This document shows, one piece after another, positions 37,110 through 49,520 of a DNA stretch of 64,000 nucleotides. The stretch's first letter is position 1. Every line of letters starts with the position of its first letter. The notes below the pieces were generated by a model. The model saw nothing but the letters and a program-made list of their open reading frames with translations, ran no database searches and had not been told where the DNA came from. Where the stretch lies: the NCBI RefSeq assembly GCF_963924675.1, contig NC_089220.1:160865270-160929269 (forward strand), given 5' to 3'. The position numbers and the translations under genes are program-made. The DNA comes from Phocoena phocoena (lineage: Eukaryota; Chordata; Mammalia; Artiodactyla; Phocoenidae).

Positions 37110-37685
37110 ACAGAAAACAGAGACAGGACTTTCAGATGAAATGTAATAGCCTGAGAGGCAGAATGCAGACCCTGGGGCTCCAGAGAAGCATTCAGGTATT
37201 CTAGAATCCTCCTTCACCGTCTCCACAGCACCACGTGTGGGAGGCAGCTTCAAACCCCCATGTGATACACCAGGGGGTCCCACCCAGGAGGTGCTGCGCA
37301 AACACGGTGGACAAAACACACCTGCTCTGTTTCTCCACCTGAGTCTCCCGAATGCTACTACCAACAGGGCACTGTCATCTGGTGGGACATTTGTTCCCTT
37401 ATAATTTTTTCCCCACAGTCTGTCTTTGTGGACACCGAATCCACAGAGAAGCTGATAAGAGACATTATAATTATACAGTTAAAAAATAAGTCTCCTCAGC
37501 AAGAATGTCCCTTATTCCCCAAGGCTTCTAGGTGCATTTGGTGACTAATTGCATAAGCAATTCTCTTACCTGTGACCTTGAATTAAGACCTCTCATTATG
37601 AAGAATGCCCCACAAAGTTAGTCCATTTGTTCCAGGAAAATGGAGTTGATGTAAAATGTCAATCCTTCCTGTAAGAGTTTTCAAA

Positions 37686-37729
<44 letters not shown>

Positions 37730-38489
37730 CCTAGAGTTCAGCTCCAAGGAGGCTTGAGGTTTTTATTAAATTATCCCAGTTTCATCAAGCATTCCCCTCA
37801 GTCCTGCAAACCTCTAAGTGGGTATGAGGTTGGCCTTATCTTTTTGTCCAGGCCTGTGTGGAGCAGCAGAGTGAGTCTGGGTTTACTGGGCCTTCTGAGT
37901 GGGCCCCACCGTGGAGACAGACTTTGCATCCCTGGCAGAATGGTCGGAGTGTCTAACTTCTTCAGATTTTCATCTCTCCTGCAGTCCTGAGACCTAAACA
38001 AGGTTTGTAAAGCCTTAGAGCTTTTTTTAATGAACCGAGAAGACAACATTTAAATGGCAAGGAAGAAGGAAAGCTGTTAAGGCTTTCCCGTGCTTGGCTT
38101 CCAACGGATCGATGGCAGGACAACAGAACTTGAGGGGTTCCTATGAGTTCCAGGCCGTATCAGTTCACATGAAAGTGAAAGTCAATGAGTTGGCTTCTTT
38201 TCAAATCAGATACATGAAAATTCGGTAGGAACCCAGAGGTGGATTTAAAAAACAGACTCTAATTAAAGATCACACATTCTATATAGCTTTTCTGAATTTA
38301 GGATTGGCAAGCCCTCCATGAGTCCACAGTAATGACCCTGGACAGAAAGAAAAATACTTTCTTCTCATGTTTTCATAACACCATTTATAGACGTCTCCCG
38401 TGGCACTTATAAATTGATGGTAAAAAGATCTTGAGCAGTGAAAACAAACAGACCTGGCCTGCTTACTTACTATGTGACATTAACCAAGA
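37110..38489. other. Unique sequence with a TA repeat
   Basis: No gene is seen. It contains a (TA)n run at 37690-37728. Overlapping opposite frames at 37754-38049 are chance. Confidence 0.5.
37690..37728 (+). repeat. (TA)n microsatellite
   Basis: About 19 uninterrupted TA units. Confidence 0.96.
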
Positions 38490-39000
38490 TATTTAACTTC
38501 TAGATATTTAACAAACCACCCCAAAAGTTAGGGATAAGACAGCAACAATTTTATTATGCTCATGGAGTCTGTAGATCAGGAGTTCAGTCAAGCCATGGAG
38601 AAGATGGCTTGTCTCTGCTTCACAGGGTCTGGGACCTCAGCTGGGAAGATGGAATCTACTGCAGGAATCACCTGGAAGCTTGACGTCTCAAGTGTCTGGC
38701 ACCCGACTTGCTGGCGCTGTCACTAGGAGCACCTAGACATGCCTTGGGCTTCCTCACAGCATGGCGGCCCCAGGGTGTCCAACCTTTAACATGATGGCTG
38801 TAGGCTCGAAGGACAATTGTTCTAGAGACCAAGGCAGAAGGTGCATGGCCTTTTAAGACACCTCAGAAGTCACTTAGTGTCATTTATACTGTGTTCTACC
38901 GGTCAGTGCAGTCACAAGCATGCCCAGACTCTAAGGGAGAGGATATAGACCCCGCCTCTCAAAGGGAGTGTCAAAGAAATTGTGGCCATGTTTTAACCAC
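38490..39000 (+). repeat. Old eutherian repeat, same family as 31590
   Basis: 'aaaccaccccaaaagttagggataagacagcaacaattttattatgctcatggagtctgtagatcaggagttcag' and 'ggcttcctcacagcatggcggcc', then 'ccttttaagacacctcagaagtcac', follow the same order as 31590-31990 but extend further 3'. The family is not named. Confidence 0.6.
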
Positions 39001-41327
39001 CAGCATGACAGCCTTATAGGAATGCTGTGAGGATTCAGCAAGAAGGTGTATCTAAAACGCTGTCATAGGCCAGGAAATTAGCCAGTGATTCATAAATGGA
39101 GTTCTGTTTAGTATCCTATTATGGTTATTAAGGTACGAATCTTACCCGCCCAGCTGTGAGCTCCCTCAAGACAAGACAGGTGGGATTTCCATGGAGTTAC
39201 CCGGTGCTCACGCAGCTCCCTGGAACATTCTATGCACAGTTAGCTAAACATTCACGGGTCTGCTCTTGGTTACAGGCCTGAGATGATGAATTAATTAATG
39301 CACTTTTGGGAATCTTGTAGGAGGCAATGATACTTAAGACAGTTCATTAAGGAATATTGTTTACTCCCCAGAGCACTTAAAGAAGGTGCTTTGGAATTAT
39401 CGACAAATTATCATTTGAACATTGATATTGATAAATGTGCCAGAGCAATGATTTAATTTCATGAATATAAAGTGCATAATTCTTATCAAAAGCACCAGGA
39501 TCTCTACTGTCACCTATCAATAGCGTTTACTTATTTACTTGGAGTCTTGAGAACACAACACAACTTTCCCTTAAGGGTTTTCTTTTTTTTTTTTTTTTTT
39601 AAATCCACACTGCCTGAGACTGTACAAACCAAAACCAATGAAAGGAGAGGTTAGACAGGAGAATTTTGCGGGCCAAAATGAGTTTGCACAGCTGTGAGCA
39701 GTAAAATACAGCAGCCATGGCAACCCTCTCCAGTGTCCCGATGACACATCCGAAATGAGGTTGTTAGAATTATTCGTTCACATTAGTGGCTATTAAAATT
39801 ACTACCTGCAGATCTGCTGAAGAAGGCTTTGTTTCCAAAGGGATCTGGATACTTAAATAGATGCAAGCTATTGTGTGTAAGGGTTAGAGGAAGACCAGTG
39901 GATAATAAAGCTCGCAGTGAGATGGGGAAAGCCGCCTTGCAAGGCAAGGAAAGCAGATGTAACGCTTTGTTCTTCCGAGGGTGGCAAAGGACCAACCCGG
40001 CTCTGAGGGCAGGAATGATAGCCAGAAGCTCCCGGATTCCTTGCAAGGTGTTACTTAAAATCCAACCCAGTGTGGGCTGGTTCATGAAATTCTGACTGGC
40101 ATATAAAAGATTCCACCTTGGTGAGGCATAAACAAAATCAAGAGAAATCACCTGAAAATGCAAGCCGTTTGTAAGGGGGTTTGGGGGATTCTCGGAGAGC
40201 CCACGGACACTGGGCGTACTCCCTTCCATTCCCCATTAACTCAACTCAAAAAGCAGAAGCCTGCCTGTTTTAAGTTAAAGAAGAAACACCATTAGAGAGA
40301 CCAGGGAAGGAGTTAATCGGGGAAGCAGTTATACAGCTGAGAAAGCACATTTTATTTATGGAGATGAGCAGGAAAACACACACAGGCACAAGGGAAAGAA
40401 GACATACAGGTGTAGGGAAGTCACTATGGCGGGGAGACCAGAGCCGCCTTATCTCCGTCTGGCTCACGTGGACCACTCGAAATGTGTAGACCAAGCATCC
40501 GCAGGAGCACCTTCCTGGTGATGACAGCACCCCTACCACCTGGAGCAGGAAGGCGCCCCATTCAGTCCCACACAGGCTCAAAGAAATGGGAGGCACAAAT
40601 AAGAGGACCTGGGTCCTTTTTGAATTCCCTTCACATGAATAAAAAGAGGAGACTCCTTATCTCTGCCTTTTTGATCCAACTTCACAGAGTCCTTCACCCA
40701 CTCAAAGGCCGTTGGCTCAGTCATAAAGGTCGTCAGCCAGTTGTAGCAGGCCTCCTCCCACTGCCAAAAGAGGGAATTGTATTACCTCTGCATAAAGCAC
40801 ACGTGTCAATGGTGAGGACTCTGTCTAACCCTGTTCGGAATCTCGGGAAGCAGGTGAGGGAGCCGGGAGACCAAGGTGGCAGGTTGACATTCAATGTCTG
40901 GCTCCGTGCTCTCCAACCAGAGCATCAAACATGGGACCCCACAGAGGCCTTGGTGTTACTTCCTATTTCTCAGAGATGTCTGAGTCAGATACAGTTCAGA
41001 AGTCAGAAACGCTGAAATTGCTGGGACATTCCTATGGTTTGGGGGATGATTTGATGATAGGTCTGAAACTGAGTCTGGCCTAGAAAACCAGAAGGTATGT
41101 TTGCTTAGAGGTCACACAAAGAGAGCTTCCGAAAGAGGAGTTTGTCATGAAGGCCTGCCTCAAAGAACCATAAACTTCCCCCAAACAGAAGAGCTTCCGT
41201 GAGATTTTGCAGCAGCAGAGATCAGATCTTACCTCTCTGTAGAGTATGTACCTGCAAAATTCAACTCTATTCACAATTCCACTCTATCCAACAAGTATCT
41301 AGTGAGTGCTTAAAAAAAGTAAACGGC
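39001..41327. other. 2.3 kb mostly unique sequence
   Basis: 39005-39120 may be the 3' half of a MIR. The rest holds no repeat I can name. Several longer frames (39783-40229 minus, 40482-41015 plus, 177 codons) overlap on opposite strands and show no domain. A T-run at about 39583-39600 has no SINE attached. Confidence 0.45.
39711..39724. promoter_or_regulatory. RFX X-box-like motif
   Basis: GCAGCCATGGCAAC matches the X-box pattern GTNRCC-(2)-RGYAAC with one mismatch (second base C). RFX factors bind such sites. Function here is only a possibility. Confidence 0.3.
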
Positions 41328-41540
41328 GGGCTTCCCTGGTGGCGCAGTGGTTGAGAGTCCGCCTGCCGATGTAGGGAACACGGGTTCGTGCCCCGGTCCG
41401 GGAAGATCCCACATGCCGCGGAGCGGCTGGGCCCGTAAGCCATGGCCGCTGAGCCTGCGCGTCCGGAGCCTGTGCTCCGCAACGGGAGGGGCCACAACAG
41501 TGAGAGGCCCGCGTACCGAAGAAAATAAATAAATAAAATA
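41328..41540 (+). mobile_element. CHR-type SINE, short form
   Basis: Plus-strand copy, head GGGCTTCCCTGGTGGCGCAG, tail (AAAT)n. Imperfect flanking words AAAGTAAACGGC (before) and AAAATAAATGGC (after) may be the target duplication. Confidence 0.94.
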
Positions 41541-41872
41541 AAAATAAATGGCAATTGTTCTTCTCATTTTGAAGTCACCTTGCCTTAAAGTTCTCACCTA
41601 CTGGCAAAAACACCCTTACTGCTTATGGAACGACATTAAAAGAGATTTTTTCAAGGATTAACTGCTTACATACTAGGGCATTAAGATGGCTTAATCCTTC
41701 ATTTGGCTTGATTTTCAAAGTTAGCTGGCTTTCTTAATGATAAAAAGAAATATATATTTTTTCTGATTACAAAGTAATTCAAATTTAAAATAATGCAAAA
41801 GCACAAAAGTAGAAAGTGAATACTAGTCAAGAAATCACTGCCTACAGGTACCCACCTGCTAATTATTTCCAT

Positions 41873-41879
<7 letters not shown>

Positions 41880-41915
<36 letters not shown>
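41880..41915 (+). repeat. (TG)n microsatellite
   Basis: About 18 TG units, flanked on both sides by alternating GC/CA ('gcgcac', 'gcacgcacacatgcgtg'), a Z-DNA-prone composition. Confidence 0.96.
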
Positions 41916-41916
<1 letters not shown>

Positions 41917-44199
41917 ACGCACACATGCGTGTGCTGGTGTTCTTTAAAACTTGCTTCTCTGTCTCTGGATCAGTAGCCATGGAATCTACTTGGATTCCAG
42001 GTTTCCCAAGCCCACACCATGAGTCCCATATCGTCCTTTTCTTCAATCTTAAAAACTTTGGATGCAGCTTCAGCAGTAGCGTGGTGCATCTTTGGCTCTT
42101 CAAGCCATATATTGTGTTCACTTCTAGGTTATTGATTACTTCATTTGTCAGTTCCCTGCCCATCTTAACCTCTAACCCTAGTGCACAAATTAGCATCAGA
42201 AACTTCCCTTCTTGTGGGATCTTCACGCACTGATATTGCCTTTCACTGCTGAAAAGAATAGGGTTGGGGCTGCCTTTGTTTCTCTAGGAAAAGGACAGGT
42301 GGCCCGGGCCATCTGGGTGTCATTTATCCCAAGCATTTGCCTCTGATCCCCCAGACATTTCTCCCAATTTCTTCCGGAACACTTGTCTTTTCCTCTGTCC
42401 TTTACTACCCCTCAATCCCCCCGCTCTCCTCCCATTGCCTCACATCCTGGCCCCGTCACAGTGTTTTTGCTACTTCCTCTGTATTTTCAAAATCAGTCTT
42501 GTGTTCATCTTGTCAAAATCTTATCTACCCTCTATTCTCCCTTCCTTCTAGTTATCTGTAAAGTTTCATTCACTTTGATACGTAAGAATTCTGACTTTTA
42601 TCCTTTGCTTTATTCAAGAGCTTTCCTCATCCCCCCCTCCCAAATCCTCTCTTTACCATAATCTCCAAAAGTTCATTCTTTCAATCTATAAAAAGCAGAT
42701 TCTACATGCTTCGTGATTCAGACAAATGCACGGAAAGATATACAGGTGTAGATGCACAGGAGACAGTAAAGTCAGGACCATGAATCCATCTCATAAACTC
42801 TCAGGCAATCGTGCTCACGTTCTTCATGTTTTCACCTCCCGCTAAATTCGGCCCTTAAGACGTTTCTTCTCCTTGAGTGGAGTAAGCGGAGTCGTCCCCT
42901 GGGTGTCTCGATCCCCTCTGCCCTCTATTTCCTAGACACATCCTCCCTCAGGTCTTGACTTTTAAATGTTTCTCCTCATACATCAAATAACCAATCTAAA
43001 AATGAACCCTGTTTGTTTCCTTTTTAAGACGCCTTGGTCTCCTTCTTGACTGTCAATAACACCTCCTCGCCTCCCCAACTCCAGGGCCTGGAATCATCTA
43101 TCATTTCTCCATTTCCTCCTCGGCCACGCTCGTTCCCATGGGACCCTGGCTCCACTTCCTGAACAGAAACCTTACAAATTGAGTGCTTTCTTTTTCACTT
43201 CCACTCTGACTTTAGTTTAGGCTGAAATAATTTCCTGCTCCACCTGTATACAACCCCGACTTCCTACCATCCTTCTCTGCTTATCTCTTCTCGTTCCTAG
43301 GAACCTAAAATTTTACTGTGAAAATATTTTATTTTCTTAGTCCCCTCCCTCAGATGTCCTTCATTTATGTGGGTTTCTTTTTCTCTTAGATTTTTCTCTT
43401 AGATTGACTTTTCATTTTTCAGTACAAAAGTCCCACGATATTTGCATGACCTTTCTTTTTAACTTTTCTTCTGCCCCTCACCACAGCAGCCTTTAACTTA
43501 CAGATTTATTTTATTTTAACACATTGGACTTAAAGCTTAAGTACTATGTTATACATAGCCTATGTACTATGTCCCCTTCCAGAAAGGTCTGATTACAGAT
43601 AGCAAGGATACATTAGATTTTGTTACTACATCACAAATGATTTCTAAATACTTCTTTTGAATCACAACAAACAGCGGCACAAGGCATCATTGTTACTATT
43701 TCTTTAAGAACATGACCTTACACAGGAAATGGGAAGTGGACAGCCTTAGAATAGCCTTGAGGAAATGTTGTGTTATGGAAACTGCTGTGGGGATAACTTG
43801 GGACATTTCCTAAGACCCAGGTAAAAGCAGAAGCAAGAGAAAGACTGTCTCAGCTGCTTCCCAGGGAGCTTTCATGCACTGAAAACTGTGAGAGTATCTC
43901 CATGGCTCACTTAGTGGAGAAGGTACTTGGGATCAATTTTCCTAACTTTGGTGGAGTTGGACCAGTGCTTAATATAAGCACAAGGACAGTGGCCCCAGCA
44001 GCCTGCTTTCTGAAGTCTTTCCGTTGGTCCTGGACTCCTTCTCTGTGGTGTTCACACCACCTCTTCAGCTGGAAGATCCTTTTGAAGCCTATAGCTGTGA
44101 AGACCCATATCTCCTCCAGTCCAACTTAAACCCATTCATCCATAATAACCAATATGCTGCATTCACTTTCTTCCTTTGACTTTGAACTCTTAGGTATCA

Positions 44200-44420
44200 C
44201 CTTCAGAGTCCTTCAATACGAAGATGTACTGAAATGGCTGAGGCTGCACGATGGTCACAACTTAAAACCTGGTTTAAATGTTACTTCCGGGAAGAGTTAG
44301 TTATTGTCCTAATGTTGCCCCAAACTGGTCCCCTCAGACCACTCCTGGGAACTCTGTCACAGTTGCTTGCACTGTTTCACCTCTACGATTTTAATACATA
44401 TTAGCAAAAACTAAATGAGA
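44200..44420 (+). repeat. L2 3' end fragment
   Basis: 'cttaaaacctggtttaaatgttacttccgggaagagttag' and 'ggaactctgtcacagttgcttgcactg' follow the L2 3' UTR pattern ('...aaatgtcacttcctc.gggaagcc...'). Confidence 0.5.
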
Positions 44421-45255
44421 TTTTTCATGGAGGTAATTTCAATTCCTTCCCAAAGATCAGCAGAGAAAGCAGCATGACGCTGGGCCAGCTGCAGCTTTAG
44501 GGCTTTGATGGAAGGATGCAAGCTCATTCTTTATCTCTTTATGGATCACAAAGGCCTGAACTAATTAGTACTTATTAGAAAGCCAATTAGAAATACATTT
44601 TATTTCTCCGTGTGGTGTAAATGGAATATACCAAGGTGGATTGTGGGCTAAGATACCCTCTACAGCACTAATGCCGAGATGCAGACGCAGGGTCTGGAGA
44701 GCACTGCACACAGAGTGGGGGGTTTTCACCCCATAGATCTGGGAGCATGAGAGTCTCTTTCTCAGATGCTGGGTGGATCCAGTGCTATGCAAATGCTGGG
44801 TCTACTGCTAGGATCCATATGCTTTGGGCAATGAATATACTTCCCCAGTTTGGGTCTAACGTCCTAGCATTGCAACAGGCCCCTCTTCTATAGCATTTCC
44901 TTTTCATTCTCCTCACGCTCAATCTTGCACATCCTGGATTTTGTTTATCTGACTTTAGACACCGACAGTTAAACATATGTCGTCTATTTTTGAGAACCTT
45001 CCATCTTCCTCTCTGACAACCCTCTTATTCAGTTACCCAAAGCTGCACAATCAAGGTTGGTGTGTCTCCCCCGCTCCCTCTAACCACTCTATCCTGGGCT
45101 GACCTACGTGTGCTCCTGATTTTTTTCTAAGGAATCTTCACCAATTATCCAGCTGATGAATCCAAAGGATGCAGAGCCATATTCTTCCACAAATTTCCCA
45201 TTCACTCAGTTGATATTAGAATGTTAATGACTATTTATTAACTATAAAATTCATG

Positions 45256-45360
45256 TATATCATATGTATGTATGTATATATCCATCCATCCATCCATCCA
45301 TCTCTTCTTTCATGCATCTATATGTCTATCTAGCTACCTACCTATTATCTATCTATCTTT
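45256..45360 (+). repeat. Compound microsatellite (TATG, CATC, TATC)
   Basis: Adjacent runs of TATG (about 45260-45275) and CATC (about 45281-45302), then imperfect TCTA/CTAC units to about 45356. Confidence 0.9.
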
Positions 45361-47127
45361 TTCTCATATGTACAAACTTTAATAGCAACCTATATACTTA
45401 TATGGCTTGGGAGGTTGGAAGGGGGATGACTTTTCCTATCATATGCTTCTTTTGATTCAGACTCAGTAAGTAAGCTATTTCTGGCCCTCCACTCAGCATT
45501 TAGGTTAGGTGTCACCTCTCCCCTCATTAGGCTAAATTTTTCTTACTAGCCAACACTGTGTCCATTTAGAAATGGATGTCATAAGCTCAGGAACCTCCAT
45601 GCAGAAAAAGCTATTTGCTAGTTCTCAGAAGTACTTGCTCAGGACCTCAGTTCTGTCCCACTGTCACCGCTGAGCTGACTAAGCCATCTGCCAGCCTGCT
45701 TTCTTTTCTCGTACACTTTGGGGCCTCCCGTGTGTCGTTCTGAAAGCTGCCGCTGCTGCTCCCTGAATTGCTTTCCACTGCTTATATTTTTATTGTCTTT
45801 GTCTTATTTTAGAATCTTACATTATTCTCATCCTTCACCTGCCTTTGAGCTTAGAAGAAATTGGTCCAGTTGTATGGGTCACTCTTTATGGTTATTCAAA
45901 ATGAAATGAAAGCTTTAGCACAGAAAGGTCTAATAAAGACATTTACTTATTTCCTCCTGTAATATTAATGTTTATTTGGGGGGATGGGGGACGGTGGTGG
46001 TAGTAGGGACAGATTTTCAAGGTTTGTGATTCTAAACAAAAATGTTCAAGAAGTCCCATTACCCATAAAGTACAAAATAAACAGGCTTCCACAGAAAGGG
46101 CACTTCCTTATGCCCCCAATATTGCTTTCAGGGCACTGGCTGCTTGGCTGACATTTACAGTGGTATTTTCTTCTAGTTTTTCCATGAGATTTGCTTCCTC
46201 TTATGGGCATCTCCCTCATATCAATTTGTTATGAGTAGAAATCTGTCACATGTTTCTTCTTCTATCAGGTGCCAAATTATATATAGAACCTCATCTGTTC
46301 CTAAAATCAACCTTTTCTTTCCATTCCAGGGCATTATAATATGCTTTTTTTATCCCCTCTCATATATCTTCATTTTAGACAATCGAAGTTTTGTGCCCAC
46401 CTTGTGTCAATTAATGAGCACGAGTGTATTAATGATTTTTGAACAAAAAAGCTGGGACTAGATTTTGAGTCATTCCTGACCCAGGGATGACTCCAGCATT
46501 CCCTGATCCTCAAAACCTTCTCTAATATGAAGAAGGTTCCAATAGAATCCGGGTTCACTTGCCACAAATTAGAAGTGTAATTCTTTCTCTCTTCAAAGAC
46601 TCTTAGGCGTTGGACCATTGGAATCTCAACAAGGAGGTTCTCCAACTGTACAAAAAAATTTCACATCATCCTTCTGTGTCACGTATTATTCATCCTTTCT
46701 GATTTTATCCCAAGTTCCTTGTTGCTGTATAGTTCGCCAACGCTACATTTTCTATACATATCTCCAGCCCTATCCTCAGCTTCCCTCTCATCGTTCCTTC
46801 AGGCTTCAGGAAGGATCCGTAAAGCGTAATGCCTGTTCTCTCCCCACTTTTCTCTGCTGGGTTATGGGAAGCATATTTCCTGGGTTTGTTACGCAGCTCC
46901 CCCTCATCCTCTTGGACCACTCAGATCCAAGCCACTTCTGCTATGGGAATCAGAGTTAGCTTCTGAGATAAACATAGCTCTTGGATTTGCACAGTTTTTC
47001 TGAAAGTAGGGGCGGATTGTCAAAGCAGGGGTGGATTGTCTCATCTCCTGGGAAATAAGACTGCTGGTGTACTCTCATTTTCTGAGTAACTAAAAATGCA
47101 TTTTTGTGATCTATCAGGACATGATTT

Positions 47128-47154
47128 AACTATAACTGATCTTCAGTTATAGTT
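47128..47154. repeat. Perfect 12-bp-stem inverted repeat
   Basis: Arms AACTATAACTGA and TCAGTTATAGTT are exact reverse complements around a TCT loop. No T-run terminator or known element end is attached. Confidence 0.9.
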
Positions 47155-47274
47155 TTGATATCTAGAAATTATGCATACTTGGTCATACCTTTTTTGAGAT
47201 TGAACTGAATTCATAAATTGACTTGGGAAAACATTACATTCTTATGATATTGAATCATACATTCAACAAAGAGA

Positions 47275-47712
47275 GGATTTAAAAAAATATACCCTTGTAC
47301 TTTATTTACTTTATATACAGTAGTTTGTACCTCTTAATCCCTTACTCCTCTCTTACCTCTCCCTTCTTTTCTCTCCCCAGTGGTAACCACTTGTTTGTTT
47401 CTGTTTTGTTATATTCATTCATTTGTCGTATTTTTTAGATTCCACATATAAGTTACAGCATACAGTATTTGTCTTTCTCTGTCTTATTTCACTAAGTATA
47501 ATACCCTCCAGGTCTATCCATGTTGTTGCAAAGGGCAGAATTTCATTCTTTTTATGGCTGAGTAATATTCCATTGTATATATACACCACATCTTCTTTAT
47601 CCATTCATCTGTTGATGGACATCTAGGTTGCTTCCATATCTTGGCTATTGTAAATAGTGGTGCTATGAACACTGGGGCGCATGTATCTTTTCAAATTAGT
47701 GTATGGTCATAC
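47275..47712 (-). mobile_element. L1 LINE 3' end, antisense
   Basis: Reversed copy of the same L1 3' end as 36575-37109: 'cccagtggtaaccacttgt', 'ccatgttgttgcaaagggcagaatttcattctttttatggctgagtaatattccattgtatatatac', 'atcttggctattgtaaatagtgg'. It reaches further 5' in ORF2 than the other copy and keeps only a short TA tract. Confidence 0.9.
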
Positions 47713-49340
47713 ATTTTCATAATCTTTGCCATGATGTGCACTGTTTAGAATTTGGCAATCCTGAGGAAGGAAGGCTAAATCTCAGAAAGATACTTTTCAT
47801 TGTTTCTCCTGTCTCTGGTTCCTTCCTCACAGGCCTACCCTTTACTGACTATAAGCCACAGAAGTAAATGCAGCTTTCCCTGCCACATGAGGTCACAAAG
47901 CACCACTTCCACTGGGCCCGGGCTCATATGTGAGTCTGAGAAAATTATTAATGAGAAAATGGTCTCTGAAGACCCACAGTGTGGGTGTGCAGCTACACAG
48001 CCTACCTATAGATATCTCTCACTCCTTCCCAGAGAAGGGTTTCAGAACAAAGCAAAACTCCCTCTTCACTTTGGCGTGCACTCCCATGATTCCACCCCAG
48101 GTCAGGTCAGGCGTCTACGACAGACCCTTGCTTCTGTCCATCCAGCTGTGTCCCCTCTAGTAAACGTGATCAAATAACATGCTTTCTCCTTGGTCTACTT
48201 ATCAGTATGGCTGCCAAGTCAATGCCCATCTCAGCTCCAGAATAAGTCAGAAACTGCCCCATGGCTAAAGGTTACTTTATACCCTCTCAACTCTGGAATC
48301 TGAATCATGACTGAACTGTGAGTGAGTCGAGGCCAGTGTTTGAATAATGAAAGTTCCCAGGATGGATGCCCCAGTGTGGACAGCCACTGACTTCTCCTTC
48401 CAGCCTCGTCCTGATGATGACTCAGGCTTTGTCCGTCTCGTGATTTGCCCTCTTCCTCCTGGTTGACCCTTCACAGATCTGCTCTCTTCCCTGGCAGCCA
48501 GTTTTTGCCTTCTGAAACTTTAGAGGAATTAACTGAGTAATTCTACCCACGCCAGAAACATCAACTTTTTAAACCAAGCATTTTCCCATCCTTATTATTT
48601 CTCCTTCCTTCTTTATCCTTCAAACAGCAATTTCCCTCATGAGGTCGTCTGTACATCTCTTTCCCGGCTTTTACTAGACACCCATTCTGTAGGCGTCTGC
48701 CATCTTCCAGGACATTCCGTTCAAGCCCTGATCTTCTCCTAGGCTCTCACATCGTCTCCTCCCTCCCCACACCATCACCCTCTGTGGTTGCTGTGGAAGC
48801 GGTCCTCCCCTCACCCCACTTTGCATTAAAGTGCCCATCCAGGCTGAGCTCGTGCATCTCTCAGACTTTCAGGAACTTGCACAGAAGTATAAAACCTCAA
48901 TTTCATGACTGTACTTTGGGGGGAGTGTTTCTCATCCATCCAAAACTATCACTTCCAGAATGGATAGAGAAACTAAATAAATAGTCAATCTGGGTAACAA
49001 AAATATTCAGAACAAAACCCCCAAATCTTATAACTATGTTTTAAATGACAATGAGAGGCAGAGTAGCAGTGAACTGAAGCGAGCAACCCTCTTTCTTCAG
49101 GTCAATGGGCCAACAGGCGCTATGGTCAGCTTCCTCCCTTCACCCTCCCAGATGCTAGAATTTCTGCAGTAAAAAGCCACAGGCTGTTGGAATTTCTGTC
49201 CTAACCCCACTTCTTTCCTAACCCATCTTTGCTGCACTAATTCTTTAAGTGAAGGTGGATGAGAATTTCTGCCTCTCCAGAGCATCAGGGGACACCCTAC
49301 AGACATGAGGTGACGGCAGCAAAGGAACAACCAGCTTGGC
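47713..49340. other. Unique sequence, nothing firm
   Basis: No gene is recognised. 48575-48960 is pyrimidine-rich and could be a very eroded L2. The 125-codon frame at 47800-48177 has no domain I recognise. Confidence 0.45.
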
Positions 49341-49520
49341 TTTCTCACTGCGGTGGCTTCTCTTGTTGGGAGCACGGGCTCTAGGCGTGCAGCCTTCAGT
49401 AGTTGTGGCTCACGGGCTTAGTAGCTCCGCGGCATGTGGGATCTTCCCAGACCAGGGCTCAAACCCGTGTCCCCTGCATTGGCAGGCGGATTCTTAACCA
49501 CTGCACCACCAGGCAAGTCC
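49341..49520 (-). mobile_element. CHR-type SINE, long form, truncated
   Basis: Minus-strand head at the right ('ccaccaggcaagtcc', with ggc for the usual ggg) and one 'cagtagttgtggc' module. The element stops at 'tttctcactgcggtggcttctcttg' with no tail, so its 3' part is lost. Confidence 0.9.

Larger units (their letters stand above)
41541..47274. other. 5.7 kb mostly unique sequence
   Basis: No gene is seen. Separately listed are a TG repeat (41880-41915), an L2-like tail (44200-44420), CATC/TATG microsatellites (45256-45360) and a perfect hairpin (47128-47154). The pyrimidine-rich 42340-43280 resembles L2 in composition, but I found no convincing L2 landmarks. Confidence 0.45.

Noticed and set aside
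40482..41015. 177-codon plus-strand frame
   Set aside because: Low-complexity mix without a recognisable domain, and an overlapping antisense frame starts in the same region. No splice sites or promoter elements support it.
41267..41597. Family of similar 60-95 aa peptides recurring in the window (e.g. containing RSTGSGRAGSAAMAHGPSR)
   Set aside because: Each lies inside a CHR SINE. They are translations of the tRNA-derived repeat and not a gene family.
42340..43280. Pyrimidine-rich tract as a long L2
   Set aside because: Composition is similar, but the ordered L2 landmarks seen elsewhere in the window are missing.
45256..45360. Regular short repeats considered as a CRISPR-like array
   Set aside because: They are simple 4-bp microsatellites in vertebrate nuclear DNA, without spacers.
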